NCBI RefSeq assembly: GCF_025567345.1
Contig: NZ_JAOQJS010000004.1
Span: 124,001-188,000, forward strand
Direction of reading: 5' to 3'
DNA length: 64,000 bases
Origin: Coprococcus ammoniilyticus
Lineage (GTDB): Bacteria; Bacillota; Clostridia; Lachnospirales; Lachnospiraceae
Shown: positions 26,135-34,698 of the stretch, in pieces
How the letters are laid out: each line of letters starts with the position of its first letter
How positions within the stretch are numbered: the stretch's first letter is position 1
Program-made: the position numbers and the translations under genes
Notes under the pieces: model-generated
Told to the model about the DNA's origin: nothing
What the model saw: only the letters and a program-made list of their open reading frames with translations
The model's database searches: none

Positions 26135-26224
26135 GTACACTCCCTGTACTTTGGGTTGCGGGTGCCAGATCTGCAGCCTGTGACTTGCTTACAGAATGAA
26201 GACAACCGGGGGAGGGAGCTGTAC
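26135..26224 (+). promoter_or_regulatory. Structured leader upstream of ftsZ
   Basis: Nested pairings GTAC/GTAC (26135, 26221), TCCCT/AGGGA (26141-26145, 26213-26217), GGTTG/CAACC (26154-26158, 26203-26207) and CTGT/ACAG (26178-26181, 26191-26194) span about 90 nt. They end shortly before the ftsZ ribosome site. A possible promoter (TTGCGT, 17 nt, TATTAT) lies upstream of 26111. No known leader family is recognised. Confidence 0.35.
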
Positions 26225-26262
26225 AGGAATTATAAAGAAATATATAGAAGGAGGAAACAACC

Positions 26263-27531
26263 TTGCTCGAAATAAAGTCTAACGATGAGAGAACACCAGC
26301 TAGAATACTGGTAATAGGAGTAGGTGGCGCTGGTAACAATGCAGTAAACAGAATGATTGATGAAAATGTAGAAGGTGTGGAGCTGATAGCGATCAACACG
26401 GATAAACAGGCACTTTCATTAAGCAGAGCTACAACAAAGATTCAGATTGGTGAGAAGCTGACAAAGGGACTTGGTGCAGGTGCAAAGCCTGAGATCGGTG
26501 CCAGTGCAGTTGAAGAGAATAGAGAAGAGATAGCAGATATTATCAAAGATGCCAACATGGTATTCGTAACATGTGGTATGGGTGGTGGTACCGGAACCGG
26601 TGCAGCACCTGTTGTTGCGGAGATGGCAAGAAATCTTGGTATCCTGACAGTTGGTGTTGTAACAAAGCCATTTGGTTTTGAAGGAAAGCCTCGTATGAAG
26701 AATGCGATGGAAGGAATTGCAAGATTAAAAGAGAATGTTGATACACTGATCGTTATTCCAAATGATAAGTTATTACAGATCTGTGATAAGAGAACCAGTA
26801 TTCCGGATGCTTTAAAGAAAGCAGACCAGGTTCTTCAGCAGGGTGTTCAGGGTGTAACAGACCTGATCAATAAACCGGGTCTTATCAACCTCGACTTTGC
26901 AGACATCCAGACTGTTATGAGAGACAAGGGTATTGCACATATCGGTATCGGTTCTGCAAGCGGTGAGAACAAGGCTGTTGATGCGATCAAGGAAGCTATG
27001 GATTCACCATTACTGGAGACAACAGTATCCGGTGCAACCGATATTATTGTAAACTTCTCAGGAAATATTGGTATCGTGGAAGCATACGATGCAGTTACTT
27101 ACCTGACTGAACAGGCCGGTGATGGTGTAAATATCATCTTCGGTACAGTTGACAATGATAACATGGGTGAAGAGATCAGCATTACGATCATTGCTACAGG
27201 CCTTGAGAAAGCAGAGACAACTACACCTGTCAGCAGATTCGCAGGAACTGCAGCTCCAAAGCTTGATACAGTTAATACAACATCATTTGGAGAAGCAAGA
27301 AAGACAACACCTACTTATGGTGGACAGGCACTTGGTGGATCATCTTCCATCCGTCCTACTTTCCTGTCAGATGCAGGAGCAGCATCACAGACAGCAAAGC
27401 CGGTAGTTCCAAATACAACAAGAACAGCCGCTCCGGTTGAGCCGCATGTAGCTCCGTCTCCAAAACCGGCAAGACCGACTGTACAGTCAAATGACAGTAT
27501 CAGAATACCGGAATTTTTAAAGAAAAGATAA
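26263..27531 (+). CDS. ftsZ: Cell-division GTPase FtsZ
   Basis: A 422-aa tubulin-like GTPase that forms the Z ring. Motifs: VGGAGNNAVNRM, the tubulin signature GGGTGTGAAPV, and NFADIQTVM-type T7 loop sequence (LDFADIQTVMRDKG). A Pro/Thr/Ala-rich linker is followed by the conserved C-terminal peptide IRIPEFLKKR, which binds FtsA/SepF. The start is a TTG at 26263, 8 nt after AAGGAGG. It closes the dcw cluster; ftsA is not adjacent. Confidence 0.98.
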   Translation: MLEIKSNDERTPARILVIGVGGAGNNAVNRMIDENVEGVELIAINTDKQALSLSRATTKIQIGEKLTKGLGAGAKPEIGASAVEENREEIADIIKDANMVFVTCGMGGGTGTGAAPVVAEMARNLGILTVGVVTKPFGFEGKPRMKNAMEGIARLKENVDTLIVIPNDKLLQICDKRTSIPDALKKADQVLQQGVQGVTDLINKPGLINLDFADIQTVMRDKGIAHIGIGSASGENKAVDAIKEAMDSPLLETTVSGATDIIVNFSGNIGIVEAYDAVTYLTEQAGDGVNIIFGTVDNDNMGEEISITIIATGLEKAETTTPVSRFAGTAAPKLDTVNTTSFGEARKTTPTYGGQALGGSSSIRPTFLSDAGAASQTAKPVVPNTTRTAAPVEPHVAPSPKPARPTVQSNDSIRIPEFLKKR

Positions 27532-27567
27532 ATAGCAGAGATGCGGACAGATATGTATATGTACGGA

Positions 27568-27591
27568 TGCCATGGCGATATTGCCATGGCA
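27568..27591 (+). terminator. Probable terminator after ftsZ
   Basis: TGCCATGGC (27568-27576) pairs with GCCATGGCA (27583-27591) around a 6-nt loop, followed by only TTTGTG. A good stem but a weak U-tract. Confidence 0.55.
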
Positions 27592-27672
27592 TTTGTGCAA
27601 TAAGCTGTTATGTAGAAATAATATCTGCATCAGTTAATGGATATAAAAATCATAACATGGAAGGAGACAGAT

Positions 27673-29223
27673 ATGAGATTCCTGGCAACCGGAGAGGAAA
27701 TGCAGAAGATCGATCAGATCTCCATTGAACAGATTGGAATTCCCGGTCTGGTGTTGATGGAACGTGCAGCACTTGCTGTAACAGAAGAAATAGAAAAAAG
27801 ATTTTCACGGATAAAAACAGGAGAACATGATACCGGACGGACAGCATATACCAGGATCCTTGTTGTAACAGAATGCGGCAATAATGGAGGGGACGGTCTG
27901 GCTGTAGCAAGGATGCTGGCAGAAAAAGGATATCTGGTAGATGTGTACTGTATCGGACAGGTTAGCAGAGCAACAGAGAGTTATAAGGTTCAGGAGAGTA
28001 TACTTGGACAGCTTGGGATTAAGATTACAGAGGATTTCCCGAATGGAGAATATGATGTAATCGTAGATGCAATCTTTGGAGTTGGATTAAAGCGTGATAT
28101 AGAAGGAATCCATAAAGAGGTCATTGATCATATCAATGATATGCCGGCATATGTGGTAGCAGTAGATATCCCATCCGGTATATCGGCTACGACCGGACGG
28201 GTAATGAATGTTGCGGTAAAAGCAGATCTCACTGTAACTATGGGACTCATGAAGGTCGGTATGACCGTTTATCCGGGACATGGATATTGTGGAGAGATCC
28301 TTGTAAAAGATATCGGATTTCCGGATAAGGCAGTTGATATGGTGATGCCGGAGATATTTACATATAATGAAGGGGATCTGAATCGGCTGAATAAACGAAG
28401 ACCGGATGGAAATAAAGGAACCTTTGGAAAAGTTGCAGTCATAGCCGGCAGTCGGGAGATATCGGGAGCGGCCTGTCTTGCGGCATCAGCAGCCTACCGG
28501 GTTGGAAGTGGTATGGTAAAGGTATATACCCATAAGGATAACAGAGTGATTGTCGGGGGATATCTGCCGGAAGCATTGATGATGACATATCAGGATGAGA
28601 AAACAGCAGTTATCTGTGCGGAGAATGCATGTGTATGGGCAAATATCATTCTGATCGGACCGGGTATCGGAACCGGAAAAGAAGCGGAATGTATGCTTAA
28701 GACAGTGCTGGAGAATTTCAAAGGAACGATCGTTGTTGATGCAGATGGACTTAATCTTTTGTCAGCACATAAGGAGCTGCTTGCAGCAGGGAAAATCAGC
28801 AGACAGACAGGGAATATAGCACTTGTTATCACCCCTCATGTAAAAGAAATGTCCAGACTGACAGGAAAGACAGTGACTGAATTAAAAGAAGCACCGGTTC
28901 GTGAGTGCAGGACATTTGCGGAAGCAGAAACACTCGTGTGTGTATTAAAAGATGCAAGAACCTGTGTCAGTGACGGAGGCGTGCATACTTACATGAACAC
29001 TTCGGGAAATGATGGTATGGCAACAGCAGGTTCAGGGGATGTTCTTGCCGGAATGATTGCAGGGCTATCTGCCGGTGGAATATCTCCGTCAGAGGCAGCA
29101 AGACTTGGGGTGTATATACACGGGCTTGCAGGGGATCGTGCAAAGAAACGGTATGGAAAGGCGGCTATAACCGCCGGCAGTCTGATCGATGAGATCGGTC
29201 CGATCATGAGTTCTTATGTATAA
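27673..29223 (+). CDS. nnr: Bifunctional NAD(P)H-hydrate epimerase/dehydratase
   Basis: 516 aa, a fusion of two repair enzymes for hydrated NAD(P)H. The N-terminal YjeF epimerase domain (about 1-215) has NNGGDGLAVARML and VDAIFGVGLKRD. The C-terminal ADP-dependent dehydratase (ribokinase-like, about 235-510) has KGTFGKVAVIAGS, LIGPGIGTG, VVDADGLNLL and AGSGDVLAGMIAGL. The ATG at 27673 follows AAGGAGA; an in-frame ATG at 27637 is upstream of that site. alr follows 26 nt later, so they are probably cotranscribed. Confidence 0.95.
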   Translation: MRFLATGEEMQKIDQISIEQIGIPGLVLMERAALAVTEEIEKRFSRIKTGEHDTGRTAYTRILVVTECGNNGGDGLAVARMLAEKGYLVDVYCIGQVSRATESYKVQESILGQLGIKITEDFPNGEYDVIVDAIFGVGLKRDIEGIHKEVIDHINDMPAYVVAVDIPSGISATTGRVMNVAVKADLTVTMGLMKVGMTVYPGHGYCGEILVKDIGFPDKAVDMVMPEIFTYNEGDLNRLNKRRPDGNKGTFGKVAVIAGSREISGAACLAASAAYRVGSGMVKVYTHKDNRVIVGGYLPEALMMTYQDEKTAVICAENACVWANIILIGPGIGTGKEAECMLKTVLENFKGTIVVDADGLNLLSAHKELLAAGKISRQTGNIALVITPHVKEMSRLTGKTVTELKEAPVRECRTFAEAETLVCVLKDARTCVSDGGVHTYMNTSGNDGMATAGSGDVLAGMIAGLSAGGISPSEAARLGVYIHGLAGDRAKKRYGKAAITAGSLIDEIGPIMSSYV

Positions 29224-29249
29224 AATATAATAGGCAGAGGCGCAGACAA

Positions 29250-30416
29250 ATGAATAAATATAGAAGAATAGAAGCAGATATCAATCTGGATAATATCAGA
29301 GAAAATATAAAAATGATGAAGGCATGTGTGCCGGAGAGTATGAAGATGCTTGCCGTGATCAAGGCAGATGCCTATGGCCACGGAGCAGTAGAGGTTTCAA
29401 GAGCCCTTTCTGATCTGGCAGACTTTTATGCGGTTGCCTGTATTGATGAGGCGGTAGAGCTACGTCATGCAGGATGTGAGAAGCCGTTGTTGATACTTGG
29501 ATATACAGACCCATCAGAGTATGATGAACTGATCACATACGATGTAAGACCTGCGATGTATGATAAAGCTGAATGTACCATTCTCTCAGATGATGCGGTA
29601 AAGAAAGGGTCAAAAGCAAAGATCCATATCAAGATGGATACCGGTATGAGCCGGATCGGCTTTCAGTGTGATGATGCAGGTATCAATGATATCGTGGAGA
29701 TCGCGCATATGCCGGGAATTGAGATCGAGGGAATATTTACACATTATTCAAAGGCGGACGAATACGATAAAACAGCTGCAAATGGACAGCTTGCGTTATT
29801 CCGGTCTGTGATCCGCAGATTAGAAGAACGGGGTATATCGATTCCTGTAAAGCATATATCAAACAGCGCAGGAATCATGGAGATGGATAATGAAGGCTTT
29901 GATATGGTAAGATCCGGTATCGTAACATACGGACTATATCCATCGGATGAAGTCGATCATTCGATCGCGGCACTTAAGCCGGCAATGGAACTACTTGCCA
30001 AGGTAGTTCATGTGAAGAATGTGAAAGCAGGAACAGGTATCGGCTATGGATGGACATTTGTCGCACCGCATGATATGAGAATAGCAACCGTGTCTGCCGG
30101 TTATGCTGACGGATATCCAAGAGCACAGTCCAATATCGGGCGTGTGATCATTCATGGTAAGTATGCACCGATCACCGGACGTGTCTGTATGGATCAGTTT
30201 ATGATCGATGTAAGTGATATACCGGAGACGTCAGTCGGTGATACAGTTGTTCTGATCGGAAAATGCGGAGATAAAGAGATCACGGTGGAAGAAGTTGCGG
30301 AACCGGCAAACAGCTTCAACTATGAACTGATCTGTAATATCGGAAGACGTGTACCAAGAGTCTATATTAGGGATGGAAAAGAAGTCGGGGAAGTGAATTA
30401 TCTACGTCGGAACTGA
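29250..30416 (+). CDS. alr: Alanine racemase
   Basis: A 388-aa PLP enzyme (fold III) that interconverts L- and D-alanine for peptidoglycan. The PLP lysine is K38 in VIKADAYGHG. The second catalytic region includes the tyrosine in GYGWTF and the signature VSAGYADGYPRA, and the C-terminal CMDQFMIDVSD is typical. It sits between nnr and a mazF-type gene, an order shared with many Firmicutes. Confidence 0.97.
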   Translation: MNKYRRIEADINLDNIRENIKMMKACVPESMKMLAVIKADAYGHGAVEVSRALSDLADFYAVACIDEAVELRHAGCEKPLLILGYTDPSEYDELITYDVRPAMYDKAECTILSDDAVKKGSKAKIHIKMDTGMSRIGFQCDDAGINDIVEIAHMPGIEIEGIFTHYSKADEYDKTAANGQLALFRSVIRRLEERGISIPVKHISNSAGIMEMDNEGFDMVRSGIVTYGLYPSDEVDHSIAALKPAMELLAKVVHVKNVKAGTGIGYGWTFVAPHDMRIATVSAGYADGYPRAQSNIGRVIIHGKYAPITGRVCMDQFMIDVSDIPETSVGDTVVLIGKCGDKEITVEEVAEPANSFNYELICNIGRRVPRVYIRDGKEVGEVNYLRRN

Positions 30417-30486
30417 ATATCATAGAATAGAATTGGAAATACTTTTCACAACAGAAGATATTAATAAATAAATGGAGTGAAAAGAA

Positions 30487-30831
30487 TTGGTAATCAGAAG
30501 AGGCGATATATTTTATGCTGATTTACGGCCTGTCGTTGGTTCGGAACAGGGAGGAGTCAGACCGGTACTTATCATACAAAATGAAGCGGGAAATAAACAC
30601 AGTTCTACTGTGATCTGTGCAGCGATCACCAGCAAGATGAACAAGGCGAAGCTGCCTACACATGTTGAGATTGATTCCAGTCGGTATGATCTGGCAAAGG
30701 ATTCGGTTGTGCTGTTGGAACAGGTGCGTACGATCGATAAACAGAGATTAAAAGAAAAAGTATGCCATATGGGAGATGACATTCTGAAAAAGGTAGATAT
30801 TGCATTAAAGATCAGTCTGGATCTGTATTGA
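30487..30831 (+). CDS. mazF: MazF/PemK-family (EndoA-type) mRNA interferase
   Basis: 114 aa, closely matching the MazF/NdoA fold: RGDIFYADLRPVVGSEQGGVRPVLIIQN at the start, then the central VICAAITSKMNKAKLPTH and the C-terminal LLEQVRTIDKQRL. Such toxins cleave single-stranded mRNA at short motifs. The start is a TTG at 30487 behind GGAG. In Bacillus the antitoxin gene ndoAI lies between alr and this gene. Here that gap is 70 nt with no open reading frame, so the toxin appears alone. Confidence 0.9.
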   Translation: MVIRRGDIFYADLRPVVGSEQGGVRPVLIIQNEAGNKHSSTVICAAITSKMNKAKLPTHVEIDSSRYDLAKDSVVLLEQVRTIDKQRLKEKVCHMGDDILKKVDIALKISLDLY

Positions 30832-30873
30832 TCTTTGTGGCATGGTAATTATAGACATAGTATAATCATACAG

Positions 30874-30925
30874 TTATACAGATTTCCATATGAATACGGA
30901 TTATGCAGATTCTCATATGAAAAAA
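30874..30925. repeat. Two abutting ~26-bp imperfect direct repeats
   Basis: TTATACAGATTTCCATATGA (from 30874) and TTATGCAGATTCTCATATGA (from 30901). They lie just upstream of the promoter proposed for the CBS-protein gene. Function unknown. Confidence 0.5.
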
Positions 30926-30954
30926 TTGACGAATGTTGGAATTAATGATATATT
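30926..30954 (+). promoter_or_regulatory. Predicted sigma-A promoter of CBS-domain gene
   Basis: TTGACG (30926-30931), a 17-nt spacer, TATATT (30949-30954). Each hexamer is one mismatch from consensus. Confidence 0.65.
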
Positions 30955-31008
30955 TCCATTATATTTGCATTCGTGTGGAACTAAGAGTGAATGCAGAATG
31001 AAACGAAC

Positions 31009-31047
31009 AGGAGAGGTGATTTGTAGACAGAGACTGTCTGGTATATG
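31009..31047 (+). promoter_or_regulatory. Ribosome site separated from start by a small hairpin
   Basis: The strong site AGGAGAGGTGAT (31009-31020) is 24-25 nt from the ATG at 31045. In between, AGACAG (31025-31030) and CTGTCT (31034-31039) form a 6-bp hairpin that would shorten the effective spacing to about 10 nt. No better start is in frame near the site (TTG at 31021 is followed by TAG). Confidence 0.45.
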
Positions 31048-31851
31048 AAATTATTTAATAACAGAAAAGCTGATGAAGAAAAAGTTGAGGAAGAGATTAT
31101 TTCCATGGTCAATGAGGGTAATGAACAGGGGCTCATTCATGATGACGAAGTAGAGATGATCACAAATATTTTTGAATTCAGTGAGAAAGAAGTCCGGGAT
31201 GTTATGACGCCGCGTTCCGATGTAGTTGGAATCGACAAACATACTACAATGGATGAAACGATCAAGATCATGCTGGAGAATAATTATTCCAGATATCCGG
31301 TGTTTGATGATGATCTGGACAATATAGTCGGAATCCTTTATTTTAAGGATTTCGTAAAAGCGTATTTAAAGGATAAGAACCAGACGATCGAACAGATCAT
31401 GGTTGAGCCGATATTTGTGCATCCGACAAAGAATATATCGGAATTATTCAAACGGATGCAGAAAGAGAAAATCCATATGGTTATTGTGGTGGATGAGTAT
31501 GGTCAGACAGAAGGCATCATAGCGATGGAAGATATTCTGGAAGAAATTGTCGGCAATATTTTTGATGAATACGACGATGATGACGATGATATTGCACTTG
31601 CGGGTCATGGATATATCGTGGGCGGCAGAGCAGAACTGGATGAATTGTCGGAACATCTGGGAATTGAGTTTCCGGATGAGGATTTTCAGACACTGAACGG
31701 GTTTATGCTGTATGAACTGGGAAGGCTCCCTTATGAGAACGAAAAAATAGATATTACATATAAGGGATATAATTTTGAGACCATTGGGATCAAGGATAAG
31801 ATGATCGATAAGGTGCGGATAACCAAGGTTGAAAATGAAAATCAGGTATGA
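31045..31851 (+). CDS. CBS-pair/CorC-domain protein, soluble hemolysin-C-like
   Basis: 268 aa. An acidic leader (about 1-45) is followed by two CBS domains (about 55-180; EKEVRDVMTPRSDVVGID, NYSRYPVFDDDLDNIVGILY, MVIVVDEYGQTEGIIAMEDILEE, an aspartate-rich loop) and a CorC/HlyC transporter-associated domain (about 195-265). It lacks the DUF21 membrane domain of CNNM/YtfL-type Mg2+/Co2+ exporters, so it matches the short CorC/TlyC class. A role in divalent-ion efflux or adenine-nucleotide sensing is inferred from family. Confidence 0.85.
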   Translation: MKLFNNRKADEEKVEEEIISMVNEGNEQGLIHDDEVEMITNIFEFSEKEVRDVMTPRSDVVGIDKHTTMDETIKIMLENNYSRYPVFDDDLDNIVGILYFKDFVKAYLKDKNQTIEQIMVEPIFVHPTKNISELFKRMQKEKIHMVIVVDEYGQTEGIIAMEDILEEIVGNIFDEYDDDDDDIALAGHGYIVGGRAELDELSEHLGIEFPDEDFQTLNGFMLYELGRLPYENEKIDITYKGYNFETIGIKDKMIDKVRITKVENENQV

Positions 31852-31949
31852 TATTATGAACCAGTTGGGCTTATAAAGCTTCAAAAAAGAAACCGATATC
31901 CGAAAATGGATATTCAAAAGATAGAATTACAGAGTTAAGGAGTAAAAAA

Positions 31950-32690
31950 ATGTCAGGACATTCAAAATTTGCAAATATTAAACATAAGAAAGAAAAGAAC
32001 GATGCTGCAAAGGGTAAGATCTTTACCATTATCGGTAAGGAAATTGCGATCGCTGTAAAAGAAGGTGGTGCAAACCCTGATAACAACAGTAAGCTTCGTG
32101 ATGTAATCGCAAAGGCAAAGGCAAACAATATGCCAAACGATACGATCAAGCGTGGTATCGACAGAGCAGCAGGTGATGCAAACTCAGTAAATTATGTTGC
32201 TAATACATACGAAGGATATGGTCCGAACGGTACAGCGATCATCGTTGATACTCTTACAGATAATAAGAACAGAACGGCTGCAAATGTAAGAAATGCATTT
32301 ACAAAGGGCGGCGGAAACGTAGGAACGACCGGTTGTGTATCTTATATGTTTGATAATAAAGGACAGATCATTATCGATAAAGAAGAATGTGATATGGATG
32401 CAGATGATCTTATGATGATGGCACTGGATGCCGGAGCTGAGGATTTCAGTGAAGAGGAAGACAGCTTTGAGATCATCACAACACCGGATGATTTCTCAGC
32501 AGTCAGAGAGGCTCTTGAAAAAGAGGGAATCAAGATGGCAGAAGCAGAGCTTACCATGATCCCACAGAACTATGTAGATCTGACAGATCCTGAGGTTGTA
32601 AAGAAGTTTACAAGAATTCTGGATCTCTTAGATGAAGATGATGATGTACAGGCCGTATATCACAATGCAAATCTTCCGGATGAGGAATAA
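31950..32690 (+). CDS. yebC: YebC/PmpR-family protein
   Basis: 246 aa, full length for the family. N-terminal MSGHSKFANIKHKKEKND, then KAKANNMPNDTIKRGIDRA and YEGYGPNGTAIIVDTLTDN are characteristic. Members have been described as transcription regulators, and also as factors that ease ribosome stalling at proline stretches, so the role here is open. TAAGGAG precedes the start. The spacing suggests a unit separate from the CBS protein. Confidence 0.93.
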   Translation: MSGHSKFANIKHKKEKNDAAKGKIFTIIGKEIAIAVKEGGANPDNNSKLRDVIAKAKANNMPNDTIKRGIDRAAGDANSVNYVANTYEGYGPNGTAIIVDTLTDNKNRTAANVRNAFTKGGGNVGTTGCVSYMFDNKGQIIIDKEECDMDADDLMMMALDAGAEDFSEEEDSFEIITTPDDFSAVREALEKEGIKMAEAELTMIPQNYVDLTDPEVVKKFTRILDLLDEDDDVQAVYHNANLPDEE

Positions 32691-32736
32691 TTATATCGTT
32701 CATGCCATTTGTGCATGAAAGAATTTCCACAGAATC

Positions 32737-32844
32737 CACATGCAATTTTATGTAAGGGGGTGTGGGGATTCTACCATATATGTATGCCAGGCAGGCAGCA
32801 GGACGGCAGAAAGCCGTTTGGCAGCACGCCTGGCATATGGTATG
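32737..32844 (+). promoter_or_regulatory. Structured leader of the ABC exporter operon
   Basis: Stem 1: AGAATCC-ACA near 32734-32743 pairs with the GTGTGGGGATTCT segment ending near 32772. Stem 2: TATGCCAGGC (32783-32792) pairs with GCCTGGCATA (32828-32837), flanked by TACCATA/TATGGTA, with an apical ACGGC-AGAAA-GCCGT hairpin. No U-tract follows. It lies in the 210-nt gap between yebC and the first ABC gene. Attenuation or ligand sensing is possible; no known riboswitch is recognised. Confidence 0.45.
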
Positions 32845-32900
32845 TTAAAAACAAATGCAGAGAGCATATATACATTTTACAACAAGAGTAGGAGCGTAGA

Positions 32901-34682
32901 ATGAAGGGAATATTAAGATATTTACGGGACTATAAAAAAGAATCGGTTCTGGCACCATTATTTAAAATGCTGGAAGCCTGTTTCGAACTGCTGATCCCGA
33001 TCGTAATGGCACATATTATTGATACCGGTATTAAGAATCAGGACATGGGATATGTTCTTCGGATGTGTCTCGTTATGATCGCACTTGGTATCATCGGCCT
33101 GAGCTGTTCTCTGACAGCACAGTATTTTTCCGCAAAAGCAGCAACCGGATTCGGAACGGCACTTCGAAGTGATCTGTTCCGTCATATCACAAGTCTTTCT
33201 TATAATGAGATCGATACGATCGGAACATCGACACTGCTTACTCGAATGACCAGTGATATCAACCAGATCCAGACAGGTGTCAATCTGGTGCTCCGTTTGT
33301 TCTTACGTTCTCCGTTTATCGTATTCGGTGCGATGATCATGTCATTTACGATCGATGTCAAATCAGCCATGACCTTTGTGGTTACAATACCGGCATTGTC
33401 GATCGTTGTATTCGGAATTATGCTTGTCAGCATTCCATTGTTTAAGAAGGTACAGGCAAGACTGGATAAGGTCATGCTTCTGACCCGAGAGAATCTGGAA
33501 GGTGCCCGTGTGATCCGGGCATTTAACAGACAGCAAAAAGAGGTTGATGAATTCGATAAGTCAACCGATGATCTGATGGATATTCAGTTGTATGTCGGAA
33601 GAATCTCGGCATTCTTAAATCCTGTCACATATGTGATCATCAATCTTGCAACTGTTGCGATCATCTGGATCGCAGCCGGACAGACCGATATCGGTATCCT
33701 GTCACAGGGTAAGGTTGTTGCACTGATCAACTACATGTCACAGATCTTAGTTGAGCTTGTAAAGCTTGCCAATCTGATCATTAACATCACAAAGTCGATC
33801 GCATGTGCAAAGAGAATCAATGTTGTGTTTGATACGAAGCCATCGATCACAGAGGTTGAAGAAGATTCTGCTTTATCAGAAGCACAGAAGGCAGCCGGCC
33901 AGGATGTTCCTAAGGTGGTATTTGACAACGTAGCCTTACGGTATGGTAAAGCATCGGAAGATTCACTGACCGGTATATCCTTTACGGCAAAAGCAGGAGA
34001 AACGATCGGTATTATCGGTGGTACGGGTTCCGGTAAGAGTTCTCTGGTCAACCTGATTCCGAGATTCTATGATGCAACCGGTGGTGTGGTTAAGATCGAT
34101 GGTGTGGATGTAAAGGACTATGATCTCCGTTCCCTTCGAATGAAGGTAGGTGTGGTTCCTCAGAAGGCAGTTCTGTTCCAGGGAACGATCGCCGAGAATA
34201 TCCGCTGGGGTAAAAATGACGCAACGGAAGAAGAGATCAATGAGGCACTTACAATCGCACAGGCAAAAGAATTCGTTGATCAGAAACCAGATGGCATGAA
34301 CTTTAAGATCACACAGGGTGGTAAGAATTTATCCGGTGGGCAGAAGCAGCGTCTTACGATCGCAAGAGCAGTTGTAAGAAAGCCTGAGATCCTGATCATG
34401 GATGACAGTGCATCGGCACTTGACTTTGCAACAGATGCAGCCCTTCGTCGTGCGATCAAAGAGCAGACAAAGGGTATGACAGTATTTATTGTTTCCCAGC
34501 GTGCATCGACGATCATGGGAGCCGATCAGATCATCGTATTAGATGATGGACAGGTTGCAGGTATCGGAACCCATGAAGAATTGTTACAGTCCTGTGAGGT
34601 ATATCAGGAGATCTGTCAGTCACAGTTATCGGCAAATGAAGTATCCGGTAAAATGACTTCTGCCGGAAATGCAATGGCATAG
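32901..34682 (+). CDS. ABC exporter half-transporter, degenerate ATP site
   Basis: 593 aa. Six membrane helices (about 15-300) precede a nucleotide-binding domain with Walker A GGTGSGKSSL, the Q-loop region, and signature LSGGQKQRL. The Walker B end reads ILIMDDSASALD, with aspartate replacing the catalytic glutamate, and the H-loop is VSQRAS, with glutamine replacing histidine. Those changes mark the inactive-site partner of heterodimeric multidrug exporters such as BmrCD/TM287-288. Its partner follows 16 nt later. Substrate unknown. Confidence 0.9.
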   Translation: MKGILRYLRDYKKESVLAPLFKMLEACFELLIPIVMAHIIDTGIKNQDMGYVLRMCLVMIALGIIGLSCSLTAQYFSAKAATGFGTALRSDLFRHITSLSYNEIDTIGTSTLLTRMTSDINQIQTGVNLVLRLFLRSPFIVFGAMIMSFTIDVKSAMTFVVTIPALSIVVFGIMLVSIPLFKKVQARLDKVMLLTRENLEGARVIRAFNRQQKEVDEFDKSTDDLMDIQLYVGRISAFLNPVTYVIINLATVAIIWIAAGQTDIGILSQGKVVALINYMSQILVELVKLANLIINITKSIACAKRINVVFDTKPSITEVEEDSALSEAQKAAGQDVPKVVFDNVALRYGKASEDSLTGISFTAKAGETIGIIGGTGSGKSSLVNLIPRFYDATGGVVKIDGVDVKDYDLRSLRMKVGVVPQKAVLFQGTIAENIRWGKNDATEEEINEALTIAQAKEFVDQKPDGMNFKITQGGKNLSGGQKQRLTIARAVVRKPEILIMDDSASALDFATDAALRRAIKEQTKGMTVFIVSQRASTIMGADQIIVLDDGQVAGIGTHEELLQSCEVYQEICQSQLSANEVSGKMTSAGNAMA

Positions 34683-34698
34683 GAAGGAGGAAGCGACG

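Noticed and set aside
32737..32844. Known riboswitch in the ABC leader
   Set aside because: I looked for features of the ykkC/guanidine, cobalamin, SAM, c-di-GMP and THF classes and saw no convincing match.
32709..32891. Possible 60-aa gene between yebC and the ABC exporter
   Set aside because: It spans both leader stems, lacks a ribosome site and shows no protein-like composition. RNA structure explains the region better. A leader peptide cannot be fully excluded.
34669..34698. Upstream in-frame start for the second ABC gene
   Set aside because: It overlaps the first ABC gene and has no ribosome site; the ATG at 34699 has GGAGG at the right distance. The same reasoning moved the starts of mraY, lepA, nnr, spoVAD and sbcD downstream.
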